This document shows, piece after piece, positions 34,351 to 42,767 of a stretch of DNA of 64,000 bases. The DNA is taken from contig NZ_BBXG01000001.1 of NCBI RefSeq assembly GCF_001570605.1, positions 615,646 through 679,645 of the forward strand, written 5' to 3'. The DNA comes from Herbidospora cretacea. GTDB lineage: Bacteria; Actinomycetota; Actinomycetes; Streptosporangiales; Streptosporangiaceae. The notes beneath the pieces are model-generated. The model worked only from the letters and a program-made list of their open reading frames with translations. It was not told the DNA's origin and ran no database searches. Each line of letters starts with the position of its first letter. The first letter of the stretch is position 1. The position numbers and the translations under genes were made by a program.

Positions 34351-34386
34351 ATGGACGACGACATGGACGACGACATGGACGACGAC
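34351..34386 (+). repeat. ATGGACGACGAC tandem repeat, three copies
   Basis: Exact 12-bp unit repeated three times at the 5' end of the thioesterase gene, each copy supplying a start codon. Copy-number change would alter the Asp-rich N-terminus without changing frame. Confidence 0.9.
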
Positions 34387-34791
34387 GTGGACTACGCGCA
34401 CTGGGACGAGATGCCGACCCGCTGGCGGGACAACGACGTCTACGGCCACCTGAACAACGTCGTCCACTACGAGCTGATGGACTCGGTGATCAACCGCTGG
34501 CTGATCGCCGAGGCGGGCCTGGACCCGGCGCGGAGCCCCTCGATCGGGCTGTGCGTGGAGTCGCGCTGCTCCTACCGCGCCGAGGCCGCCTACCCGGCGA
34601 CCATCCGCGTCGGGCTGCGGATCGGCAAGCTCGGCACCTCCTCGGTCCGCTATGAGCTGGGCCTGTTCGAGGGCGCGCGGCTGCTGGCGGAGGGGGAGTT
34701 CACCCACGTGTTCGTCGACCGGGTCACCCGCCGCCCCGCGCCGATCTCCGGCGCGGCGCGGTCGGCGATGGAGAGGCTGGTGGTCGCGTGA
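34351..34791 (+). CDS. Acyl-CoA thioesterase, 4HBT hotdog fold
   Basis: 146 aa. Hotdog signature WRDNDVYGHLNNVVHYELMDS with the catalytic Asp (RDND) of 4-hydroxybenzoyl-CoA-type thioesterases. The first 12 residues (MDDD three times) come from a 12-bp tandem repeat that creates three in-frame ATGs; homologues probably start at the third (34375). Starts 1 bp after the acyl-CoA dehydrogenase stop and overlaps the dehydrogenase gene that follows. Confidence 0.88.
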   Translation: MDDDMDDDMDDDVDYAHWDEMPTRWRDNDVYGHLNNVVHYELMDSVINRWLIAEAGLDPARSPSIGLCVESRCSYRAEAAYPATIRVGLRIGKLGTSSVRYELGLFEGARLLAEGEFTHVFVDRVTRRPAPISGAARSAMERLVVA

Positions 34792-35894
34792 AGGTCCGTT
34801 CTGCCGTGCTGGTGGAGTCGGGAAGGCCGTTCCCGTACGGGGAGAGCCGTCCGCTGGAGGTCAGGGAGCTGACGCTCGGCCCGCCGGGTGAGGGGGAGCT
34901 GCTGGTCCGGATCGAGGCCGCCGGGCTGTGCCACTCCGACCTGTCGGTGATCGACGGCTCCCGTCCCCGGCCGCTGCCGATGGCGCTCGGGCACGAGGCC
35001 GCCGGGGTGGTCGCGGCGTCCGAGGCGGCGGGGTTCGCGCCCGGCGACCACGTGGTGCTCACCTTCGTCCCGGCGTGCGGGGCGTGCCCGGCCTGCGCCG
35101 CAGGGCGGCCCGCGCTGTGCGGTCCGGGAGCAGAGGCCAACCGGGCCGGGACGCTGCTCGGCGGCGGCAACCGGCTCGGCGGCGTGTTCCACCATCTGGG
35201 GGTCTCGGCCTTCTCCGAGTACGCCGTGGTGTCGGCCCGCTCGGCGGTGAAGATCCCGCCCGGCCTGCCCTGGGAGGTGGCCGCGCTGTTCGGGTGCGCC
35301 GTGCTGACCGGGGCCGGGGCCGCCCTGTACGCCGCCGAGGCCGGCCCGCGCGACAGCGTGGCGGTGTTCGGCCTCGGCGGGGTGGGCCTGTCGGCGCTGC
35401 TGGCGGCGCGGGCGGCCGGGGTGACCACGCTGATCGGGGTCGACGTCGTGGCGGGCAAACGGGACCTCGCGCTGGCGCTGGGGGCCTCCGACGTCGTCCA
35501 GGGCGGGGACGACGCGGTCGAGCGGGTCAGGGAGCTGACCGGCGGGGGAGCGGTCAAGGTCGTCGACACGACCGGGGTGGCGGCGGTGCTGGCGCAGGCC
35601 TACGCGGCCACCGCGCCGGGCGGCGTCACCGTCACCGTCGGCCTGCCTTCCGCGCACGCGGGGCTGACGATCCCGGCGCTGTCGCTGGTCGCCGAGGAGC
35701 GGACGCTGCGCGGCAGCTACCTGGGGTCGTGCGTGCCGCGCCGGGACGTGCCCAAGTTCATCGGCATGTACGAGGCGGGGCTGCTGCCCGTCGACCGGCT
35801 GCTGTCCGACCGGCTGAGGCTCGACCAGGTGAACGAGGGGTTCGACCGGCTGCGCTCCGGCGAGGCCGTGCGGCAGGTCGTCATATTGCGTTGA
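34788..35894 (+). CDS. Zinc-dependent alcohol dehydrogenase, class III/Adh type
   Basis: 368 aa medium-chain dehydrogenase. Catalytic-zinc ligands in GLCHSDLS and GHEAAG, structural-zinc cysteines in CGACPACAAGRPALC, NAD fold GLGGVGLSAL and acidic IGVDVV. Oxidises an alcohol or reduces an aldehyde with NAD(H), possibly linked to the adjacent acyl-CoA steps. GTG start overlaps the thioesterase stop by 4 bp. Confidence 0.9.
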   Translation: MKVRSAVLVESGRPFPYGESRPLEVRELTLGPPGEGELLVRIEAAGLCHSDLSVIDGSRPRPLPMALGHEAAGVVAASEAAGFAPGDHVVLTFVPACGACPACAAGRPALCGPGAEANRAGTLLGGGNRLGGVFHHLGVSAFSEYAVVSARSAVKIPPGLPWEVAALFGCAVLTGAGAALYAAEAGPRDSVAVFGLGGVGLSALLAARAAGVTTLIGVDVVAGKRDLALALGASDVVQGGDDAVERVRELTGGGAVKVVDTTGVAAVLAQAYAATAPGGVTVTVGLPSAHAGLTIPALSLVAEERTLRGSYLGSCVPRRDVPKFIGMYEAGLLPVDRLLSDRLRLDQVNEGFDRLRSGEAVRQVVILR

Positions 35895-35928
35895 GCCTCA
35901 CGTAACGGGAGTGTCTAGGTTCGGCGGC

Positions 35929-36774
35929 ATGAGACTCAACGTGATCGACACCGTCGCGGTGATGCGCCGGATCCTGGCCACCCCGCTGGCCGAGCGCGGG
36001 GTGGAGGAGCTGCTCGGGCCGATGGTCGCGGCGATGCCGTGGCTGGCCGCCATGCCGCTGAACGACTTCCACCAGCACGGCATGGGCTTCCGCGTCGACC
36101 GCGACGACGACCGCTACCCGGCCGCGCTCGACCGGCTCGACGGCGTGCTCCCGCGCGTGGAGGCCGCGCTGCTGCGCGCCTGGGACCACCAGGTCGCGGC
36201 GGTGCCGGGCATCAGGGCGGCCGACACCGTGAACGTCCTGCTCGTGCTGGGCGACCCCGACGACCGCTACCTGATGGAGACCTGCCACGGCTATCTGGGC
36301 ATGGGCGGCATCCCCGGCTGGATCCACCTGACGATGTGGCCGACCGAGGAGACCCTGGCCGGGATCGCCGACTGCGCGGTGCACGAGTTCCACCACAACG
36401 TCCGCTACGCCAACGTGGTCTGGGACCCGCCGACCGTCCAGCTCGGGGAGCAGATCGTCTCCGAGGGGCTGGCCGACGCGTTCGTGGCCGAACTGGGCGG
36501 GGTGCCCGGCTACTGGACGGCCCCGGTCTCCGAGGAGGCGTACACGACGATCGTGGAGAAGCTGCCGCTGACCGGGATGCAGAACTTCTCCCCCTACGTC
36601 CTGGGCGACGAGGCCGCGGCCCGGTTCGGCGCCACCCCGGCCGGGCTGCCGGCGATGGCCGGATACCCGGTCGGGCGCAGGATCGTCGAGGCCCACCTGA
36701 AGGCGACCGGCCTGACCGCGGCGCAGTCGACCGCCCTGCCCAGCGCGGCGATCATCGCGAACGCGGGGCTATAG
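35929..36774 (+). CDS. DUF2268 predicted zinc protease
   Basis: 281 aa. The HExxH motif is His152-Glu153-Phe-His-His156 (VHEFHHNVRY), with a downstream Glu in IVSEGLADAF (about 179) as probable third ligand. Related to Bacillus YjaZ. No signal peptide, so cytoplasmic. A TAGGTT hexamer (35916-35921) ends 7 nt before ATG, suggesting a leaderless mRNA. Substrate unknown. Confidence 0.85.
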   Translation: MRLNVIDTVAVMRRILATPLAERGVEELLGPMVAAMPWLAAMPLNDFHQHGMGFRVDRDDDRYPAALDRLDGVLPRVEAALLRAWDHQVAAVPGIRAADTVNVLLVLGDPDDRYLMETCHGYLGMGGIPGWIHLTMWPTEETLAGIADCAVHEFHHNVRYANVVWDPPTVQLGEQIVSEGLADAFVAELGGVPGYWTAPVSEEAYTTIVEKLPLTGMQNFSPYVLGDEAAARFGATPAGLPAMAGYPVGRRIVEAHLKATGLTAAQSTALPSAAIIANAGL

Positions 36775-36783
36775 TCGTCGGCC

Positions 36784-37545
36784 GTGACCGGGGGACAAAT
36801 CGCATTGTTGCTGGTGGCCGCCATGGCGGCCGGGTGGGTCGACGCCGTGGTCGGCGGCGGCGGGCTGCTGCAACTGCCCGCGCTGCTGCTGGCCGGGCTC
36901 ACCCCGGTCGAGGCCCTGGCCACCAACAAGAGCGCCTCCGTCCTCGGCACGTCCAGCGCCGCCTGGACCTACGCCCGCAGGACCGGCGTCGACCGTGGGA
37001 TCGCCGTCCCCGCCGGGGTGGCGGCGGTGGTGAGCTCGGCCTGCGGCGCGCTGCTGGCGGCGCTGCTCGACCCCGCCTTCCTCAAACCGCTGATCATCGT
37101 GGTGCTGGTCGGGGTGGCGGGGTTCGTGGCGCTGCGCCCCTCCTTCGGCGTCGCGGCCCACCCGGAACGGCGGACCCGGGCCCGGACGGTGGCCGCCGTG
37201 CTGGCGGCGGGCGGGGTGGTCGCCTTCTACGACGGGCTGCTCGGGCCCGGCACCGGCACCTTCCTCATCATCGCGTTCACCTTGATCGTCGGGATGGACT
37301 TCGTCCGCGCCTCCGGCACCGCGAAGATCATCAACATGGGGACCAACCTCGGGGCCATCGCGGTGTTCGCCGCGCAGGGGCACGTGGTGTGGGGGCTGGG
37401 GCTGGCGATGGGCGTGGCCAACATCGCCGGCGCCCAGCTCGGCGCGCGGATGGCGCTCAAGCGGGGCGCCGGGTTCGTCAGGGTCGTTCTGCTGACCGTG
37501 GTGTCGGCGCTGGTACTGCGGCTGGGCTGGGACCTGATGGCGTGA
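36784..37545 (+). CDS. TSUP (TauE/SafE) family sulfite/sulfonate exporter-like protein
   Basis: 253 aa, about 8 membrane helices in two repeats: N-terminal GWVDAVVGGGGLLQLPALLLAG region and LATNKSASVLGT; second half YDGLLGPGTGTFLIIAF and KIINMGTN. The family moves sulfite, sulfoacetate or related anions. GTG start 9 bp after the protease gene. Its last 68 bp overlap the convergent MFS gene, both in coding sense. Confidence 0.92.
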   Translation: MTGGQIALLLVAAMAAGWVDAVVGGGGLLQLPALLLAGLTPVEALATNKSASVLGTSSAAWTYARRTGVDRGIAVPAGVAAVVSSACGALLAALLDPAFLKPLIIVVLVGVAGFVALRPSFGVAAHPERRTRARTVAAVLAAGGVVAFYDGLLGPGTGTFLIIAFTLIVGMDFVRASGTAKIINMGTNLGAIAVFAAQGHVVWGLGLAMGVANIAGAQLGARMALKRGAGFVRVVLLTVVSALVLRLGWDLMA

Positions 37546-38686
37546 CGGGCCGCAGCGCCCCCGCCGCGAGCGCGACGAACAGCGCCATCACCGCCGGGAC
37601 GGCCAGCGCGAACGGCAGCGTGATCAGCTCGGCCAGGCCGCCGATCAGGACGGGACCGGCGAGCAGCCCGGCGTACCCGAGACTGGCGACCCGGGCCAGC
37701 GCCCGGCCGCTGGTGGCCGGGTCGCGGTGCCCGGCGGCGGAGAACACCTGCGGGATGATGCACGACAGCCCGGCGCCGAAGAGGCCGAACCCGGCGATGG
37801 CCGCCACCGGGTGGCCGACGAGCAGCGCCACCAGCAGCCCGGTCCCGGCCAGCGCGCCGCAGCAGCGGACGAGGGTGACCGGGCCGAGCCAGGCGGCGAG
37901 CCGGTCGCCGGCGAACCGACCGGCGGTCATCATGATCGAGAAGGCGGCGTATCCGGCCGCGCCGACGCTCTCGTCCGACAGCAGGTCCTCCACCAGGTAG
38001 ACCGAGCTCCAGTCGGCCATCGACCCCTCGCCGACCAGGCAGCAGAAGGCCAGCACGCCCAGGAACAGCACCCATCCGGCCATCGCGTTGCCGGTCTTGC
38101 CGGGGGCGCCCTGCGCCGGGGCGCGGGACAGGTCGAGCTCGTCGGGCAGCGCCATCCGGGCGCAGGCGACGGAGACGAGCAGGATGAGCGCGCCGACCGT
38201 GCCGAACGTCAGCGCCACACTGGCGCCGAGGTGGGCGAACAGGCCGCCGGTCGAGGCTCCGAGGAACCCGCCGACGGAGAAGACGGCGTGGAAGGAGGAC
38301 ATGATCGGGCGGGCGTAGTGGCGTTCGACGATGACCGCGTTGGCGTTCATCGACACGTCCAGCACGCCGTGCACGACGCCGAACACCAGCAGCGCCGCCG
38401 CCAGCCCGGCCAGGCCCGGCGAGAAGGCGGGCAGGACCAGCACCGGCCCCTGCAGCAGCGCGAAGGGGATCATGACGCGGCGGGAGCCGTACCGGTCGAC
38501 CAGACGGCCGACGGCCTGCATCCCGGCGATCGCGCCGGCGGCGATGCCCAGCAGGGCCAGGCTCAGCTCGCCGTCGCTGAGGTGGAGGTCGGATTTGATG
38601 GCGGGGATACGGGAGGTCCAGGTGCCCAGGGCGACACCGGAGATGAGGAACAGCCCGTAGACGGCCAGGCGGGCGCGCAACAGCAT
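37478..38686 (-). CDS. MFS transporter, YbjJ-like
   Basis: 402 aa with 12 helices. Starts MLLRARLAVYGLFLISGVAL; has LVDRYGSRRVM (loop 2-3 motif) and FGVVHGVLDVSMNANAV, typical of YbjJ-type sugar/drug facilitators. It follows the DeoR gene by 68 bp in the same direction, which suggests a carbohydrate-related substrate. C-terminal Pro-rich tail overlaps the TSUP gene. Confidence 0.9.
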   Translation of the reverse strand: MLLRARLAVYGLFLISGVALGTWTSRIPAIKSDLHLSDGELSLALLGIAAGAIAGMQAVGRLVDRYGSRRVMIPFALLQGPVLVLPAFSPGLAGLAAALLVFGVVHGVLDVSMNANAVIVERHYARPIMSSFHAVFSVGGFLGASTGGLFAHLGASVALTFGTVGALILLVSVACARMALPDELDLSRAPAQGAPGKTGNAMAGWVLFLGVLAFCCLVGEGSMADWSSVYLVEDLLSDESVGAAGYAAFSIMMTAGRFAGDRLAAWLGPVTLVRCCGALAGTGLLVALLVGHPVAAIAGFGLFGAGLSCIIPQVFSAAGHRDPATSGRALARVASLGYAGLLAGPVLIGGLAELITLPFALAVPAVMALFVALAAGALRPVTPSGPSPAAVPAPTPRSAERP

Positions 38687-38754
38687 GGAGGGGCTCTGCT
38701 TTCAGGCGGTGGTTTCGTGGCGGGCGCCCGCGCCGTCGGGGGCACCGGGTCGTG

Positions 38755-39513
38755 TCAGGCCGTGACGACGGTGACGCCCGCTCCGGTGAGGGCGTCCTTC
38801 TCGTCCGGGGGGATGCCGGTGTCGGTGACGACGACGTCGATCCCGGTGTAGAAGCAGACGGCGCCGAAGGCCGTGCGGGTGAACTTGCCGGAGTCGCAGG
38901 CGACGATGACGCGGCGGGCGGAGGCGATGGCGGCCTGCTTGACCGCGACGTCCTCCAGGTCGTGGGCGGTGACGCCGTGTTTGGCCGACAGGCCGCAGCA
39001 GCCGATGACCGCCGTGTCGAACCGCAGCGCCTTCAGGGAGGCCTCGGTGAGGGGGCCGACGAAGTTGAGCTCGACCGGCCTGACCTCGCCGCCGGGGACG
39101 ACGAGCTTCACGCGCGGCGCGGTGGCCAGCTCGTCGGCGCACCGCAGTGCCAGGGGCAGCACGGTCAGCCGGCGGTCGTGGACCGCCCTGGCCACCTCCA
39201 GCAGGGTCGAGCCACCGTCGAAGACGACCGCCTCCCCGTCGGCCAGTAAGGCGGCGACGGCCTGCGCGATGCGTTTCTTGGCGTCGACGGCCTCACGTTC
39301 GCGGACGCCGTAGGGCGGCTCCTCGCCCCGCAGCAGCAGGCTGAGCGCGCCGCCCCTGACCCGCCGGACGACGCCCTGCTGGGCGAGCTCGTCGAGGTCG
39401 CGGCGGATCGTCATCTCGGACACGCCGTAGTGGCCGGCCAGTTCGGTCACCGTGACGCTGTCGGCGGTCCGGAGCGTGTTCATGATCGCGTTGAGCCTGT
39501 CGGCACTTTCCAT
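38755..39513 (-). CDS. DeoR family transcriptional regulator
   Basis: 252 aa. HTH at about 5-57 (VTVTELAGHYGVSEMTIRRDLDEL), then the DeoR sensor domain (VVFDGGSTLLEVARAV; AVIGCCGL; VACDSGKF) that binds phosphorylated sugars. ATG 39513 is 1 bp from an inverted repeat matching DeoR-type operators. Probably controls itself and the downstream MFS transporter. Confidence 0.92.
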   Translation of the reverse strand: MESADRLNAIMNTLRTADSVTVTELAGHYGVSEMTIRRDLDELAQQGVVRRVRGGALSLLLRGEEPPYGVREREAVDAKKRIAQAVAALLADGEAVVFDGGSTLLEVARAVHDRRLTVLPLALRCADELATAPRVKLVVPGGEVRPVELNFVGPLTEASLKALRFDTAVIGCCGLSAKHGVTAHDLEDVAVKQAAIASARRVIVACDSGKFTRTAFGAVCFYTGIDVVVTDTGIPPDEKDALTGAGVTVVTA

Positions 39514-39514
39514 G

Positions 39515-39528
39515 TGTTCATTTGAACA
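39515..39528. promoter_or_regulatory. TGTTCA-TT-TGAACA operator candidate
   Basis: Perfect 6-bp inverted repeat directly upstream of the DeoR start codon, followed by a related half-site (CATGTTCGATGA). It could serve both the DeoR gene and the divergent WYL gene 56 bp away. Confidence 0.65.
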
Positions 39529-39569
39529 CGAACCATGTTCGATGAGCAATATGGGGGAGACTGGGGCGT

Positions 39570-40538
39570 ATGCGTGCCAGCCGGTTGCTCTCCCTCCTCC
39601 TGCTCCTGCAGACCCGGGGACGGATGACGGCGGCGGAGATGTCCGCCGAGCTGGAGGTGTCGATCCGGACCGTCTACCGCGACATGGACGCGCTGGCCTC
39701 CGCCGGGGTGCCGATCTACGCCGACCGGGGGCCCGCCGGGGGATACCAGCTGCTCGACGGCTACCGCACCCGGCTCAACGGGCTGACCGAGGCCGAGGCG
39801 TCCTCGCTGTTCCTGACCGGTCTCCCCGGGCCGGCCGCCGAACTGGGGCTGGCCGAGGTGGCCGCCGCGGCCGAGCTCAAACTGCTGGCCGCGCTCCCGC
39901 CGGGGCCGCGCTCGCAGGCGGCGCGGATGCGGGAGCGGTTCCTGCTCGACGTCCCGGGGTGGCACCGGGGGGCGGAGGACGTGCCGTTCCTGGCCGAGGT
40001 GGCCTCGGCGGTGTGGGAGCAGCGGCCGCTGCGGCTGACCTACCGGCGGTGGGGTCCCGCCGACGTGTGCCGGGACGTCGCGCCCTACGGGCTCGTGCTC
40101 AAGGGCGGGTCCTGGTACCTGGCGGCCGAGTGCGACGGGTCGATGCGGACCTACCGGGTGGCCCGGATCCTGTCGGTGGCCGAACTGCCCGGCCGGTTCG
40201 AGCGGGCGGAGTTCGACCTGCCGAGCTTCTGGGAGAAGTTCGCGGCCGAGTTCGCCGAGCGCCTGTACACCGGGACGGCCCGGATCCGGCTGGCCCCCGG
40301 CGGCGAGGGGCTGCTGAGGTACACGATCGGGGAGGAGCGGGCGGCGCCCGCGCTGGCCGAGGCCGCCGAGGACCCGGAGCGGCCCGGGTGGGTGGTGCTG
40401 GAGATCCCGGTGGAGGGGCTCAACGGCGCGCGGTGGACGCTGCTGCGGATGGGCGCGCTGATCGAGGTGCTGGGCCCGCCGGACCTGCGCGCGATGATGG
40501 CCGAGTCGGCGCACCGGATGGCGGCGATGTACCAGTGA
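39570..40538 (+). CDS. YafY-type WYL domain transcriptional regulator
   Basis: 322 aa. N-terminal HTH_11 (MRASRLLSLLLLLQTRGRMT; VSIRTVYRDMDALASAGVPI), then WYL domain (VAPYGLVLKGGSWYLAAECDG with YLAA at the WYL position) and WCX domain. WYL folds sense nucleic acids or small ligands. Target genes not evident; divergent to deoR. Stop is followed after 2 bp by the TACTTTGTAAAG motif. Confidence 0.92.
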   Translation: MRASRLLSLLLLLQTRGRMTAAEMSAELEVSIRTVYRDMDALASAGVPIYADRGPAGGYQLLDGYRTRLNGLTEAEASSLFLTGLPGPAAELGLAEVAAAAELKLLAALPPGPRSQAARMRERFLLDVPGWHRGAEDVPFLAEVASAVWEQRPLRLTYRRWGPADVCRDVAPYGLVLKGGSWYLAAECDGSMRTYRVARILSVAELPGRFERAEFDLPSFWEKFAAEFAERLYTGTARIRLAPGGEGLLRYTIGEERAAPALAEAAEDPERPGWVVLEIPVEGLNGARWTLLRMGALIEVLGPPDLRAMMAESAHRMAAMYQ

Positions 40539-40540
40539 AT

Positions 40541-40557
40541 CTTACTTTGTAAAGCCG
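40541..40557 (+). repeat. CTTACTTTGTAAAGCCG direct repeat, left copy
   Basis: 17 bp identical to 47377-47393 in the same orientation, bracketing a 6.8-kb accessory-looking block. Sits 2 bp after the WYL stop. Confidence 0.7.
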
Positions 40558-40588
40558 CTGGGCCGGGACAGCTTTCAGCACGGGCTAA

Positions 40589-40663
40589 ACCAGTTGCCTC
40601 ATCGAGAGGCGGCTGGTGACCATGGATGAGGGGCGCTCTGCCACGGGGGCTGGAGCGCCCCTC
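40589..40663 (+). promoter_or_regulatory. Attenuator-like structured leader of the alpha/beta hydrolase
   Basis: Three competing pairings: a stem-loop ACCAGTTGCCTC / GAGGCGGCTGGT (40589-40600 with 40606-40617, two G-U pairs); CCTCATC (40597-40603) with GATGAGG (40625-40631); and a terminator-like stem GAGGGGCGCTC (40628-40638) with GAGCGCCCCTC (40653-40663), followed by CTTCGTT. The second pairing excludes the other two, the classic attenuator layout. The 5' CTCATCGAGAG faintly recalls S-box RNAs but the rest does not fit. Ligand unknown. The latter part could instead be coding, as the frame is open upstream. Confidence 0.5.
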
Positions 40664-40684
40664 CTTCGTTCTCCGAGAGAGGTC

Positions 40685-41440
40685 ATGTCGTTGGGTGTGT
40701 GGTTCGAGGAGTCCGGTTCCGGCGCTCCTGTGGTGTTGTTGCACGCGGGCGTCGCGGACGCGCGGATGTGGGACCCGCTGATGGCGGCGCTGACGGCGCG
40801 GTTCCGGGTGGTGCGGCTGGACTTCCGCGGGTTCGGGCGCAGCCCGTGGGCGGCCGACAAGCCGTACACCGATGCCTCGGACGTGGCCGATGTGCTCGAC
40901 GCGCTGGGCGTCGGCGGGGCCGCCGTCGTGGGGGCCTCCCACGGCGGGCGGATCGCGCTGGAGCTGGCCACCGCCCGCGCCGACCTGGTCGGGCGGCTGG
41001 TGCTGCTGAACGCCGGGATGGATCTGCCGGCCACGCCGGAGCTGCGGGCCTTCGCCGAGGCCGAGGGGGCGTTCATCGAGGCGGGGGACGTCGAGGGGGC
41101 CGTCCGGCTGAATGTGGCGACCTGGCTGGGGCCCGATGCGGGGGAGCGGGAGCGGGCCTGGCTGGGGGACATGCAGCGGCACGCGTTCGAGCTCCAGCTC
41201 GCCGCCGACCCCGAGCCGGAGGCGGGGCACCTGCCGATCGACCTGCCGGTGATCACGGCGCCGTCGGTCGTGGTGGCGGGGGCGCACGACCTGCCGTACT
41301 TCCGGGAGTCGGCGCGGGTGATCGCGGCCGGGCTGGCGTCGGCGGAGCTGGTGGAGCTCGGCTGGGCGGGGCACCTGCCCGCGATCGAGCGGCCCGGCGA
41401 GGTGGCGAAGCTGCTGCTGGAGTGGCTCGGCCGGGGGTAG
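40685..41440 (+). CDS. Alpha/beta hydrolase
   Basis: 251 aa. Nucleophile elbow GASHGG with Ser, oxyanion LLHAGVADARMWDP, catalytic Asp in GAHDLPY and His in WAGHLPAIERP. Small-molecule esterase or lactonase type. I place the start at ATG 40685 behind GAGAGAGG; an in-frame GTG at 40616 would put the hairpin inside the coding region. Tail-to-tail with a methyltransferase. Confidence 0.88.
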   Translation: MSLGVWFEESGSGAPVVLLHAGVADARMWDPLMAALTARFRVVRLDFRGFGRSPWAADKPYTDASDVADVLDALGVGGAAVVGASHGGRIALELATARADLVGRLVLLNAGMDLPATPELRAFAEAEGAFIEAGDVEGAVRLNVATWLGPDAGERERAWLGDMQRHAFELQLAADPEPEAGHLPIDLPVITAPSVVVAGAHDLPYFRESARVIAAGLASAELVELGWAGHLPAIERPGEVAKLLLEWLGRG

Positions 41441-41452
41441 CGCCGGCCGTGG

Positions 41453-42130
41453 TCATGGGGTGACCGGTTTGCGGCCGACGTAGCGGATGCCGTTGGCCTG
41501 GATGTCGCCGGAGTCGATGGCGGCCTGCTCGTCGGCGGCGGTGACGCCGGGCAGGTCGCAGAAGAAGTAGGGGCCCTCCTCTGCCAGGCAGGTGTCGAAC
41601 CGGGCTCTCAGTCCCCGCATGATGTCCTGGCCGGTGTGCAGGTGGTCGTCCTGGCTCCAGATCTGGGTGTAGTCGTCCCAGGGTCGGCCCGACGCCTGCC
41701 AGGCGTCGCGGTGCCGATGGAGCCAGCCGTCGCCACCGGCCGGCAGGCGGGCGAAGCACCACTGCGCGGTGGCGTCGTCGAAGCGTTCCCGCGCCCACTC
41801 CACGACCACCGCGACCCCGCCCGGCGTCACGGCCGCGGCCATGCGGTCCAGGACGTCGTCGAGGCCGGTGACGTGGTGCAGCGACGTGCAGGCGATGACC
41901 CCGGCCACCGGTTCGGCCGGCGTGTACTGCTCGAACACCGTCTGGTGGTATCCGGGCCCCGGCGGGGCCTGGGGGTCGATGCCCACCGCGGCGTAGCCGT
42001 GGGCCCGCAGGCGGGGGACGAATCCGCCGAGCGGCCCGCAGCCGATCTCCAGTATCGGCGCCGGTGGGGACGGCAGGTGCTCGCGGACGAACGGCCATGT
42101 CGCGGCGAGCCAGCGTTCATCGGGGGTCAC
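41453..42130 (-). CDS. Class I SAM-dependent methyltransferase
   Basis: 225 aa. Motif I ILEIGCGPLGGFVP, acidic residue in VGIDPQ, post-motif ACTSLHHVTGLDDVL, and TPGGVAVVVEW: a small-molecule O/N-methyltransferase fold. GTG 42130 overlaps the upstream methyltransferase gene by 14 bp, making a two-methyltransferase operon. Substrate unknown. Confidence 0.87.
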   Translation of the reverse strand: MTPDERWLAATWPFVREHLPSPPAPILEIGCGPLGGFVPRLRAHGYAAVGIDPQAPPGPGYHQTVFEQYTPAEPVAGVIACTSLHHVTGLDDVLDRMAAAVTPGGVAVVVEWARERFDDATAQWCFARLPAGGDGWLHRHRDAWQASGRPWDDYTQIWSQDDHLHTGQDIMRGLRARFDTCLAEEGPYFFCDLPGVTAADEQAAIDSGDIQANGIRYVGRKPVTP

Positions 42131-42716
42131 GGGCGCTCTCCTCCGGGTGTCGGCGCAGGGTGAACCAGAAGGTGGGCACGGGGTTCGTGCCCGGTGTGAC
42201 GTCGGCCAGGTCCCAGCCGGTGAATCTGGCGCGCAGCTCGTCGGCGGTGACGCCGGATATGGGGTCGTCGAACGCCTCGGGGCCGTACCCGAACATGAGC
42301 AGCCGGGCGCCGGGAGCGGCGCGGCGGGTGAGCCCGGCGGCGTAGGCGTCGCGGCGGTGCGGGGGGATCCCGCAGTAACAGCTCAGGTCGAAGAACAGGT
42401 CGTAGGGTCCGGGCGCGTCCAGCTCGTCGAGGCGCGTGGCGTCTCCGCGCAGCAGCCGCACCGCCGCTCCCGAGGCGGCGGCCTTGGCCCTGGCCTGCTC
42501 GACCGCCTCGCCGATCAGGTCGACGGCCACGACCTCCCAGCCGTGCCGGGCCAGGTAGACGGCGTTGGTCCCGGTGCCGCAGCCGAGTTCCAGGGCGCGG
42601 CCGGGCGGCTCCACGAGGGCGACCAGTTCGGGCGGTGTGACGCCGGTGTCCCAGGGCGGCTTGCCGGCGCGGTAGTAGTCCTCCAGCGCGCGCCGGACGG
42701 CCTCCTCCTGCTCCAT
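42117..42716 (-). CDS. Class I methyltransferase, TehB/thiopurine type
   Basis: 199 aa. ALELGCGTGTNAVYLARHGW (motif I), VVAVDLIGEAVEQA, then DLFFDLSCYCGI. Family members detoxify tellurite, halides or thiopurines. ATG 42716 has AAGGAGGAGG directly upstream. Divergent from a TetR gene with a perfect palindrome between them, so it is likely induced by the TetR ligand. Confidence 0.88.
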   Translation of the reverse strand: MEQEEAVRRALEDYYRAGKPPWDTGVTPPELVALVEPPGRALELGCGTGTNAVYLARHGWEVVAVDLIGEAVEQARAKAAASGAAVRLLRGDATRLDELDAPGPYDLFFDLSCYCGIPPHRRDAYAAGLTRRAAPGARLLMFGYGPEAFDDPISGVTADELRARFTGWDLADVTPGTNPVPTFWFTLRRHPEESARDPR

Positions 42717-42736
42717 TGCCTCCTCCTTCACGTTTT

Positions 42737-42751
42737 TAGAGTTGAACTCTA
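42737..42751. promoter_or_regulatory. TAGAGTTGAACTCTA perfect palindrome (TetR operator)
   Basis: 7-bp arms around a central G in the 51-bp gap between the divergent methyltransferase and TetR genes. The following TAGAGATAGACTCTTTTC adds a second, imperfect repeat. Confidence 0.7.
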
Positions 42752-42767
42752 GAGATAGACTCTTTTC

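Noticed and set aside
40597..40620. SAM-I (S-box) riboswitch
   Set aside because: The 5' CTCATC-AGAG resembles the consensus but the GGAGGGA, GGCCC and GGCAACC core elements are absent.
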